A stretch of 12,104 nt of DNA, taken from the NCBI GenBank assembly GCA_002299195.1, contig DBOA01000028.1:1-12104 (forward strand), in the 5' to 3' direction. This document shows, piece after piece, positions 6,821 to 12,104 of the stretch. The notes below the pieces were generated by a model, which was not told where the DNA came from, made no database searches, and worked only from the letters and a program-made list of their open reading frames with translations. The stretch comes from Sphingomonadales bacterium UBA658. Lineage in GTDB: Bacteria; Pseudomonadota; Alphaproteobacteria; Sphingomonadales; Sphingomonadaceae. Within the stretch, counting starts at the first letter, position 1, and the number at the start of each line of letters is the position of its first letter. The translations under genes were made by a program, and so were the position numbers.

Positions 6821-8101
6821 TTAGTCTGAACCCACCCGCTCAACATCCGCGCCGATAAGCTGAAGCTTTTCTTCTAGCCGTTCATAGCCCCTGTCGAGGT
6901 GGTACAGCCGGCTCACATGCGTTTCGCCCTCTGCGACCAGGCCAGCGATCACAAGGCTCATAGAGGCTCTCAAATCGGTTGCCATCACAGGCGCGCCCGT
7001 CATTTTCTTCACGCCGTGGACAATGGCCGTACGGCCCTTGGTTTCGATATGCGCGCCCATACGGTTGAGTTCAGGCACGTGCATGTACCGGTTTTCGAAA
7101 ATTGTTTCCGTCAGAACACTTGCGCCGTCCGCCATGCACAGCATGGCCATGAACTGCGCCTGCATATCGGTTGCAAAGCCGGGATATGGCGCGGTTGAAA
7201 TCGTCAGCGGCTTTAATTTGCCATCGGACGCGATGCGGATCCCGCCTGCGGTTTCTTCCACGGTGACGCCTGATTGGCGCAGCGCATCCAGCGTTGCGTC
7301 CATTTCGCTCGCCTTGGCGCCGACAAGTTCAATATCGCCGCCTGTAATGGCTGCGGCGCAGGCATAGCTGCCCGCTTCGATCCGGTCGCTCATGACGCGG
7401 TATGTCGCGCCATGCAGACGGTCTTTACCTTGAATGATAAGGTCGGATGTGCCGATGCCTTCAATCTGCGCGCCCATCGCGACAAGCAAGTTGCACAAAT
7501 CAACGATTTCCGGTTCGCGCGCGGCATTGTGCAGAACACATGTGCCCTTCGCGAGGCTGGCCGCCATCAGGGCATTTTCGGTCGCGCCCACGGAAACCAC
7601 GGGGAAGGTGTAGGTCCCGCCGGGAATCCCTTTTTTGGCGACCGCCTTCACATATCCTGCGGCAACTTCAATTTCGACACCGAATGCCTCGAGCGCTTTT
7701 AGGTGAAGATCGATTGGCCGGTTGCCAATCGCGCATCCGCCGGGCAGCGACACGGTCGCTTCGCCCGCACGGGCAAGCATTGGGCCCAATACCAGAATCG
7801 ACGCGCGCATTTTGCGGACAAGGTCATAGGGGGCAATGTTTGTGGTGATACGCGTCGCTTCGAGCGTCATTACGCGGCCGAAATCTTCGGGACGCGATCC
7901 GGCAACCGTCGTGGAAATACCGAACTGGTTCATCAAATGCTGAAAACCATCAATGTCCGCCAAGCGCGGCAAATTGCGCAAGGTGAGCGGCTCGTCGGTC
8001 AGCAACGCGCAGGGTATCAGCGTCAATGCGCTGTTCTTCGCACCTGAAATGGGGATCTTGCCCTTGAGCGTATTGCCGCCGCGTACGATTATCTTGTCCA
8101 T
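6821..8101 (-). CDS. murA: UDP-N-acetylglucosamine 1-carboxyvinyltransferase
   Basis: A 426-residue MurA, which transfers enolpyruvate from PEP to UDP-GlcNAc, the first committed step of peptidoglycan synthesis, in the cytosol; it is the target of fosfomycin. It begins with the typical MDKIIVRGGNTLKGKIPISGAKN, placing the conserved Lys22-Asn23 pair. The active-site loop LPGGCAIGNRPIDLHL carries Cys123, the residue modified by fosfomycin (Cys115 in E. coli), so this is the fosfomycin-sensitive form rather than the Asp variant. PGFATDMQAQFMA holds the conserved catalytic Asp region, and ENRYMHVPELNRMGA and DLRASMSLVIAGL also fit. Length is normal. No Shine-Dalgarno sequence precedes the ATG. 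The upstream gene on the same strand ends 50 bases away. Confidence 0.97.
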   Translation of the reverse strand: MDKIIVRGGNTLKGKIPISGAKNSALTLIPCALLTDEPLTLRNLPRLADIDGFQHLMNQFGISTTVAGSRPEDFGRVMTLEATRITTNIAPYDLVRKMRASILVLGPMLARAGEATVSLPGGCAIGNRPIDLHLKALEAFGVEIEVAAGYVKAVAKKGIPGGTYTFPVVSVGATENALMAASLAKGTCVLHNAAREPEIVDLCNLLVAMGAQIEGIGTSDLIIQGKDRLHGATYRVMSDRIEAGSYACAAAITGGDIELVGAKASEMDATLDALRQSGVTVEETAGGIRIASDGKLKPLTISTAPYPGFATDMQAQFMAMLCMADGASVLTETIFENRYMHVPELNRMGAHIETKGRTAIVHGVKKMTGAPVMATDLRASMSLVIAGLVAEGETHVSRLYHLDRGYERLEEKLQLIGADVERVGSD

Positions 8102-8108
8102 CGCAGGG

Positions 8109-8136
8109 TATTTAGCGGGAATCGATTGCGGCGCAA
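8109..8136 (-). promoter_or_regulatory. Putative murA promoter
   Basis: Reading leftward, TTGCGC (8136-8131), a 16-base spacer and TAAATA (8114-8109) lie directly before the murA ATG at 8101. If real, transcription would begin at or within a few bases of the start codon, giving a leaderless or nearly leaderless message, consistent with the absence of a Shine-Dalgarno sequence. This is a pattern match only. Confidence 0.3.
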
Positions 8137-8151
8137 CTTAGGAATTGGAAG

Positions 8152-8754
8152 TCACGACGTCGTGAGTGCAATCTCAAGCTGACCCAATCGTTCTTTGCCC
8201 CAGTATATGTCGTCACCCACATAAAATGTCGGGACGCCAAATGCCCCGCGTTTGGCGGCATCTTCGGTGTTCGCGATCAATTCCGCTTTCACCGCCGGAT
8301 CCTCGGCCTTGGCGAGCAATGCTGCACTGTCGAGGCCAGCTGCGTCCAGAACCGACGCAACAATCTGTACATCGCCCATTTCCGCGCGGTCTTCCCACAT
8401 TGCCGCCATCACTGCGTCCACATAAGGCGCAAAGCAGCCGAGATGCTGCGCGGCAACCGCGCCGCGCATCAGTTGCAGTGAATTGATGGGAAAGCGCGGG
8501 TTCATTTTGAACGGCAGTGCATGCGTTTTGACGAAGCGGTCGAATTCTAGCATCTCATAATTGCGTTTTGCGGGCGTTTCCGCATAGCGCATAAACGGCG
8601 CCTGGTTGTTTGTAAGCTTGAACAGTCCTCCCAGTGAGATGGGGATATAGACGGCTTCCGCGCCCGTACGTGCGTAGATATCGGGCAGCATCTTGTGCGC
8701 GAGATAGCTGTTCGGCCCGCCGAAATCGAAAAGAAATTGGAAGCTTTTGGTCAT
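8152..8754 (-). CDS. 2-hydroxychromene-2-carboxylate isomerase/kappa-GST-like (DsbA-fold) protein
   Basis: A 200-residue thioredoxin-fold protein of the HCCA isomerase/kappa-class glutathione transferase family, whose characterised members isomerise an intermediate of naphthalene degradation using glutathione. Family blocks are the N-terminal FLFDFGGPNSYLAHKMLP, the central NPRFPINSLQLMRGA, and the C-terminal FGVPTFYVGDDIYWGKERLGQLE. The residue aligned with catalytic Ser11 of NahD is Gly13 here (GGP instead of the usual SP), so activity may differ; Ser16 is nearby. The ATG at 8754 is chosen over 8772 because it overlaps the upstream SDR stop by one base (TGATG) and has GGAG (8766-8763) 8 bases ahead. 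No aromatic-degradation genes are nearby, so the naphthalene-pathway name should not be taken as its function. Confidence 0.85.
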   Translation of the reverse strand: MTKSFQFLFDFGGPNSYLAHKMLPDIYARTGAEAVYIPISLGGLFKLTNNQAPFMRYAETPAKRNYEMLEFDRFVKTHALPFKMNPRFPINSLQLMRGAVAAQHLGCFAPYVDAVMAAMWEDRAEMGDVQIVASVLDAAGLDSAALLAKAEDPAVKAELIANTEDAAKRGAFGVPTFYVGDDIYWGKERLGQLEIALTTS

Positions 8755-9479
8755 CAAAAATTCTCCGTCCATGGCCGTAAATCCATCTCATGCGTCCACG
8801 CACTGCGGTGTTGTTTGTGTAATGCCACATATTGCAGGGCAATCGCATCAGGTGACAACACGCCGTCCGCCGCCTTGGCCGCTTCGAAATTGGGGTGAAT
8901 GCCCCTGATAAAGGCCGTGTCGATTCCGCCATCAATGATGACATGCGCCACGTGAATATTCTTCGGCCCAAGTTCGCGCGCCATTGACTGCGCCAGCATG
9001 CGCAGCGCGCCTTTCGCACCGGAAAAGGCTGAAAAGCCGCTGCCGCCACGTATGCTGGCAGTCGCGCCGGTGAAAATGATTGTTCCCGACTGGCGCTCAA
9101 CCATCCGGCGCGCCGCCTCACGTCCCATGAGGAAACCCGCAAAGGCCGCCATTTCCCAGACCTTGCGATAGACTTGGGAAGTCATATCCAGAATTGAGAA
9201 GTTCACATTGGCGCCGATGTTGAACACGGCAACCTCAATCGGGCCCACATCGCGTTCAATCGCGTCGACCATTGCCACGACTTCTTCTTCGATACGCGCG
9301 TCTGCGGGATAGGCGCGGGCAGCATAGCCCTCGGCATGAATGGACTTTACCAGCGCCTCCAATTCGTCGGCGTTGCGCGCACGCCGGTTGACACAAGCGG
9401 TGTAACCTTCGCGGGCAAAAGCTTTTGCAATCGCGCCGCCAGTTGCGTCACCTGCGCCAACGATCAATGCTGCTGCCAT
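8754..9479 (-). CDS. SDR-fold protein lacking the canonical Ser and Tyr
   Basis: A 241-residue member of the short-chain dehydrogenase/reductase superfamily. The nucleotide-binding start is ALIVGAGDATGGAIAKAF (4-21), a variant of GxxxGxG. The usual NNAG is replaced by NIGA (87-90). In the active-site region an ungapped by-eye alignment to the PhaB in this window puts Ala139 at the catalytic Ser and Phe152 at the catalytic Tyr (FSGAK), while Lys156 is kept. The block ALRMLAQSMARELGPKNIHVAHVIIDGGIDT is typical of a recognisable SDR subgroup, so this looks like an inherited feature rather than a sequencing error. The ATG at 9479 has an excellent AAGGAG (9492-9487) 7 bases upstream; the open frame extends to 9602 but that extension is not family-like. 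It is translationally coupled to the isomerase-like gene. Substrate unknown. Confidence 0.87.
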   Translation of the reverse strand: MAAALIVGAGDATGGAIAKAFAREGYTACVNRRARNADELEALVKSIHAEGYAARAYPADARIEEEVVAMVDAIERDVGPIEVAVFNIGANVNFSILDMTSQVYRKVWEMAAFAGFLMGREAARRMVERQSGTIIFTGATASIRGGSGFSAFSGAKGALRMLAQSMARELGPKNIHVAHVIIDGGIDTAFIRGIHPNFEAAKAADGVLSPDAIALQYVALHKQHRSAWTHEMDLRPWTENF

Positions 9480-9507
9480 ATTATTTCTCCTTGCACGACT
9501 GGATGAC

Positions 9508-9536
9508 TTGCCAGCCCGGAATTTGCAACCGATAGT
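9508..9536 (+). promoter_or_regulatory. Putative amidohydrolase promoter
   Basis: In the 86-base divergent gap, TTGCCA (9508-9513), a 17-base spacer and GATAGT (9531-9536) form a plausible sigma-70-like promoter reading rightward. It would give a leader of about 20 bases containing the GGGGGAG ribosome site (9553-9559). Support is motif and spacing only. Confidence 0.33.
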
Positions 9537-9565
9537 CGGCCGATAAAGTTTTGGGGGAGAGTGCG

Positions 9566-11263
9566 ATGCATTTGAAATATGGCCTGCTTTGCGCATTTGC
9601 ACCGTTGCTATTGGCTGCGGCGCCCCCCCAAACGACGGACATCATTTTAACGGGCGGATCGATACTCACCATGGCTGGCGATCAGCCAGAGTTTGTTGAG
9701 GCCATATTGCTGCGCAACGGTAAAATCGCCGCTCTTGGCACGCTCGCTTCCGTCAAAAAAGCTGCCGCCAAAAAGGTCGAATTGGTGGACCTGAAAGGAC
9801 GAATGGTCCTGCCCGGATTTATCGATGCGCACGGGCATATGGGCTATGTCGGGCAGAATGCGTCGATGGCGCAATTGCAACCACCGCCCGTTGGGACCGT
9901 TAAATCAATTGCAGAGTTGCAGGACGTGCTGCGCCAATATCCACGCCCCGAAGGCATGCCGCTGATTATCGGCAATGGCTATGACGACTCGCAACTGGCC
10001 GAGCGGCGCCATCCGACACGGGCGGATCTGGATGCGGTTTCCAGCAATGTTCCGATTTTGATTCTGCATGTCAGCGGGCATTTTGCGGCGATGAATTCTG
10101 CTATGCTCAAGCTGGTCGGCTATACCCCAGAAACGCCCGATCCACTGGGCGGGGTGATCCGGCGTGAGGCCGATGGTAAAACGCCCAATGGTGTGTTGGA
10201 GGAAACGGCGCTCTATCCCGTGTTGAAAGTGCTGACACCGCCCAGCTTGGATGCCAGCATTGCACCGCTGGTGACGGGTGCCAAAATCTATGCCGCCAAC
10301 GGTATCACCACCGGGCAGGATGGACGGATCATGCCGGAAAGCTGGGCAGCGATGGAGGAAGCCGACAAGCGCGGGCTATTCCCGATTGATGTCGTGGCGC
10401 TGACCTCTTTTGAACGTGACTGGCCCGCGGCGGTGCGTGCGCGGATTGGAAAGCCCTATCCAGCGGGCGGGCATTTGCGCATTGGCGGCATTAAATTGAC
10501 GCTCGATGGTTCGCCGCAGGGACGCACGGCATGGTTGAAAGACCCGGTACCCATCCCGCCACATGGCCAGAAAGAGGGCTATGCCGGTTATCCGGCGATT
10601 GATCTGAAATTGTTCAACGCCAAACTGGCGGATGCCGCACAAAATGGCTGGCAGGTGTTTGTCCATGTCAACGGCGATGCCGCCGCGCAGGCCTTGATCG
10701 ACGGGGTCCGGGATAATGGTCTGGCAGGCAAACGCACCATCGCCATCCACAATCAAGTGGTGCAACTGGATCAGCTAAAGGACATGAAGGCGCTGGATAT
10801 CCAGCCCAGCTTTTTTGCCAACCATACTTATTATTGGGGCGACTGGCACCGCGACGTAGCGCTTGGTCCCAAGCGCGCAGATTTTATCTCGCCACAGGCA
10901 ACGGGCTGGGCACTGGGGCTGCGCCCGACGGCGCATAATGATTCCCCGGTTGTGCCGCCCGACATGATGCGGCTGGTCTGGTCATCGGTAAACAGGCTGA
11001 CGCAGAGCGGCGACATATTGGGGCCAATGGAGCGGATATCGCCCTATCGCGCATTGCAACAAGTAACGATCAATGCCGCGTGGCAAATTGGAGAGGACGG
11101 GGACAAAGGCAGCCTATCGCCGGGTAAGCGCGCGGACCTTGTCATTCTGGACGGAAACCCGCTGACCGTGGACGCGGCCAAAATAGACAGCATCAAAGTG
11201 GTTGCGACGATAAAGGATGGCAAAACAATATATGGGTCAATTGGTTCGCCGAGCAAACCTTAG
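9566..11263 (+). CDS. Exported metal-dependent amidohydrolase (YtcJ/NfdA-like, amidohydrolase family 3)
   Basis: A 565-residue amidohydrolase. The ATG at 9566 has GGGGGAG 6 bases upstream and opens a signal peptide (hydrophobic about 5-19, AAAPP cleavage region); an in-frame TTG at 9551 is less likely. The mature part starts with the small beta-domain TDIILTGGSILTM, then the metal-binding LPGFIDAHGHM (H89, H91). Further family blocks are HVSGHFAAMNS, GVLEETALYPV, LTLDGSPQGRTAW, HVNGDAAAQALIDGV, IAIHNQ and HNDSPVVPPDMM. The C-terminal block GSLSPGKRADLVILDGNPLTV is the usual return of the beta-domain. Relatives hydrolyse amide or formamide bonds, but the substrate cannot be read from sequence. 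It is probably periplasmic. It is divergent from the SDR gene and converges on clpS, with 9 bases between the stops. Confidence 0.9.
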   Translation: MHLKYGLLCAFAPLLLAAAPPQTTDIILTGGSILTMAGDQPEFVEAILLRNGKIAALGTLASVKKAAAKKVELVDLKGRMVLPGFIDAHGHMGYVGQNASMAQLQPPPVGTVKSIAELQDVLRQYPRPEGMPLIIGNGYDDSQLAERRHPTRADLDAVSSNVPILILHVSGHFAAMNSAMLKLVGYTPETPDPLGGVIRREADGKTPNGVLEETALYPVLKVLTPPSLDASIAPLVTGAKIYAANGITTGQDGRIMPESWAAMEEADKRGLFPIDVVALTSFERDWPAAVRARIGKPYPAGGHLRIGGIKLTLDGSPQGRTAWLKDPVPIPPHGQKEGYAGYPAIDLKLFNAKLADAAQNGWQVFVHVNGDAAAQALIDGVRDNGLAGKRTIAIHNQVVQLDQLKDMKALDIQPSFFANHTYYWGDWHRDVALGPKRADFISPQATGWALGLRPTAHNDSPVVPPDMMRLVWSSVNRLTQSGDILGPMERISPYRALQQVTINAAWQIGEDGDKGSLSPGKRADLVILDGNPLTVDAAKIDSIKVVATIKDGKTIYGSIGSPSKP

Positions 11264-11272
11264 GTCCTGACC

Positions 11273-11602
11273 CTAGTCTTGTTCCAACGTACATTGCAGC
11301 GGGTGCTGATTTTTTTGGGCGAAGTCCATGACCTGAGTCACTTTGGTTTCGGCAACTTCATAGGTGAAGATGCCGCACACGCCGACGCCCTTTTGGTGGA
11401 CATGTAGCATCACACGCGTTGCCTGATCTGTGTCCATCTGAAAAAATGCCTTCAGCACATGAACGACGAACTCCATCGGCGTATAATCGTCGTTGAGTAG
11501 CAGGACTTTATACAGGCTGGGCTTTTGAGTCTTTGGCCGTGTACGCGTGGCAAGGCCGACGCCGGGTGTGCCGCCTGGTTTGTCGTCGTCATCTTGTGCC
11601 AT
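11273..11602 (-). CDS. clpS: ClpS, ATP-dependent Clp protease adaptor
   Basis: A 109-residue ClpS, the adaptor that binds N-degron substrates and delivers them to ClpA of the ClpAP protease. After an acidic flexible N-terminus (MAQDDDDKPGG) comes the core YKVLLLNDDYTPMEFVVHVLKAFF with the N-degron-binding Asn-Asp pair, then HVHQKGVGVCGIFTYEVAETKV, and a C-terminal QHPLQCTLEQD, all conserved. The ATG at 11602 is chosen because upstream in-frame ATGs (11614, 11674) add unconserved sequence, and 11674 lies immediately beyond a terminator. 11614 remains possible. In many proteobacteria clpA follows clpS directly; here the amidohydrolase converges instead, so clpA must be elsewhere or on the far side of the phasin. 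Confidence 0.94.
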   Translation of the reverse strand: MAQDDDDKPGGTPGVGLATRTRPKTQKPSLYKVLLLNDDYTPMEFVVHVLKAFFQMDTDQATRVMLHVHQKGVGVCGIFTYEVAETKVTQVMDFAQKNQHPLQCTLEQD

Positions 11603-11620
11603 ATGGATCTGCATCACTCT

Positions 11621-11650
11621 AAAATAGGTCAGGGTAGGGTGACTGTGCAA
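11621..11650 (-). promoter_or_regulatory. Putative clpS promoter
   Basis: Reading leftward, TTGCAC (11650-11645), an 18-base spacer and TATTTT (11626-11621) lie between the phasin terminator and clpS. Transcription would start near 11614, leaving a leader of about a dozen bases before the ATG at 11602 and making the upstream ATG at 11674 untranscribed from this site. Pattern match only. Confidence 0.33.
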
Positions 11651-11679
11651 CCCCTGTTCCATATCAATTTCCATTAGCC

Positions 11680-11717
11680 AAAAAGAAACCGCCCTTTCCG
11701 CAGGGGAAAGGACGGCT
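11680..11717 (-). terminator. Rho-independent terminator of the phasin transcript
   Basis: On the minus strand, the arm 11717-11705 pairs with 11699-11687 in a GC-rich stem of about 13 base pairs, two or so of them G-U, with a 5-base loop (11704-11700). It is followed by a T-rich tail TTTCTTTTT. The wobble pairs exist only in the minus-strand RNA, which fixes the direction as phasin to clpS. It separates the phasin transcript from clpS. Confidence 0.85.
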
Positions 11718-11815
11718 CTTTTATGATTGCGCTAGCGTTTCTCGGTTGCCCACCACCATAAGGAGGAGAGAGAGAAGGCAGCAGGCGCGAAATGCACCAG
11801 CGCAATGACCTCAGA
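11680..11815 (-). ncRNA. Structured phasin 3' UTR, candidate 3'-UTR-derived small RNA
   Basis: Between the phasin stop and its terminator, the minus-strand RNA contains an 8-base perfect inverted repeat, AUUGCGCU (11806-11799) with AGCGCAAU (11733-11726). Four further pairs including two G-U (11798-11795 with 11737-11734) extend it to about 12. The loop carries a pyrimidine run, UCUCUCUCCUCCUU (about 11774-11761), that includes the anti-Shine-Dalgarno sequence CCUCCUU. Two stem-loops with an exposed C/U-rich motif and a terminal terminator resemble known alphaproteobacterial small RNAs. Whether this is processed or separately transcribed is unknown; the 5' end given is nominal. Confidence 0.3.
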
Positions 11816-11819
11816 AAAC

Positions 11820-12104
11820 TTATGCAGCTTTCTTGAAAAGCTCAGTCGTTACCGCGATGCGGTTCGAAATCGGCTGGAACATTTCGTTTACCAGCTTGAC
11901 CATCGCTTCGGTGTTCTTCGAACCCTGCGCTACTGCAGTGTCAAAGCCCTTGCGTGCAAGTTCACCCTGCAGCTTCACGAAATCGGTTGGCGATTTGACG
12001 GCAGTCAATTCTTTCACCGCAACCTGAACATCTTCGAAGTTCTTCTTGGCGAATTCCATGTTGGTCTTGCCCATTTCCTGAGCGCCCTTGGCAACGATCT
12101 TGCC
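11820..12104 (-). CDS. Phasin family protein (3' part, runs off right edge)
   Basis: The C-terminal 94 residues of a phasin (Phasin_2 type), an amphipathic helical protein that coats polyhydroxyalkanoate granules and controls their size and number. The frame is open to the window edge, and the Met at 12074 is internal because in-frame sequence (GKIVAKGAQE) precedes it. The visible part is almost entirely helical and rich in Ala, Lys, Val and Glu, without Pro except near SPTDF and QPISN. It contains the family-like segments SPTDFVKLQGELARKGFD and MFQPISNRIAVTTELFKKAA. The stop is TAA (11822-11820). It is consistent with the phaB gene in the same window and supports a polyhydroxybutyrate-storing host. 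It is followed by a structured UTR and a strong terminator. Confidence 0.88.
   Translation of the reverse strand, partial: GKIVAKGAQEMGKTNMEFAKKNFEDVQVAVKELTAVKSPTDFVKLQGELARKGFDTAVAQGSKNTEAMVKLVNEMFQPISNRIAVTTELFKKAA

Noticed and set aside
8152..8165. Perfect 14-base palindrome TCACGACGTCGTGA at the end of the isomerase-like gene
   Set aside because: About one such palindrome is expected by chance in 12 kb; it overlaps coding sequence and no T-run follows, so neither operator nor terminator is supported.
8555..9142. Minus-strand open frame of 195 codons across the SDR/isomerase junction
   Set aside because: Overlaps two well-supported genes in another frame and has shadow-like composition.
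9480..9602. N-terminal extension of the SDR frame
   Set aside because: The start at 9479 has an AAGGAG at ideal distance and begins directly with the Rossmann strand; the extension would overlap the amidohydrolase start and is not family-like.
11792..12104. Plus-strand open frame antisense to the phasin, preceded by AGGAGG
   Set aside because: The AGGAGG is more than 20 bases from the ATG, the frame mirrors the phasin codons, and the purine run is better explained as the complement of the UTR pyrimidine tract.

Overview
This window reads as a chromosomal housekeeping region of an alphaproteobacterium, most likely a sphingomonad (Sphingomonadales). That placement is inferred from protein sequence: a LOV-HTH regulator very close by eye to Erythrobacter EL222, together with alphaproteobacterial-type HflK, Mrp, ClpS, phasin and a small RHH protein. 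Twelve protein genes are packed tightly, two of them cut by the window edges. I see no tRNA, rRNA, IS element, CRISPR array or phage gene, and no gene-free stretch above 300 bases.

Left part (1-5006): the 5' part of hflK runs leftward off the edge. Divergent from it is a three-gene unit, mrp (P-loop Fe-S cluster carrier), a Tat-exported molybdopterin oxidoreductase large subunit of the IorB/xanthine dehydrogenase type, and hemH (ferrochelatase). Each junction is a 4-base ATGA overlap. The unit links Fe-S handling, a molybdo-flavo/Fe-S type hydroxylase and haem synthesis, yet the usual 2Fe-2S partner of the hydroxylase is not here.

Middle part (5007-8101): phaB (acetoacetyl-CoA reductase of polyhydroxybutyrate synthesis) sits behind a promoter region rich in TGCAC repeats and is followed after 13 bases by a small ribbon-helix-helix protein. 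Facing these on the minus strand are murA (peptidoglycan precursor synthesis) and a blue-light LOV-LuxR transcription factor, the latter preceded by GGAAC motifs resembling general-stress (EcfG) promoters.

Right part (8152-12104): an SDR-fold protein and a kappa-GST/2-hydroxychromene-2-carboxylate isomerase-like protein are coupled by a 1-base stop/start overlap. By eye, both have lost canonical catalytic residues. Divergent from them is an exported metal-dependent amidohydrolase. At the right end, on the minus strand, are clpS (N-end-rule adaptor) and the 3' part of a phasin gene. The phasin gene ends in a strong terminator and has a structured 3' UTR carrying a pyrimidine tract that matches the anti-Shine-Dalgarno sequence, a candidate 3'-UTR-derived small RNA. 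phaB and the phasin together indicate polyhydroxyalkanoate storage.
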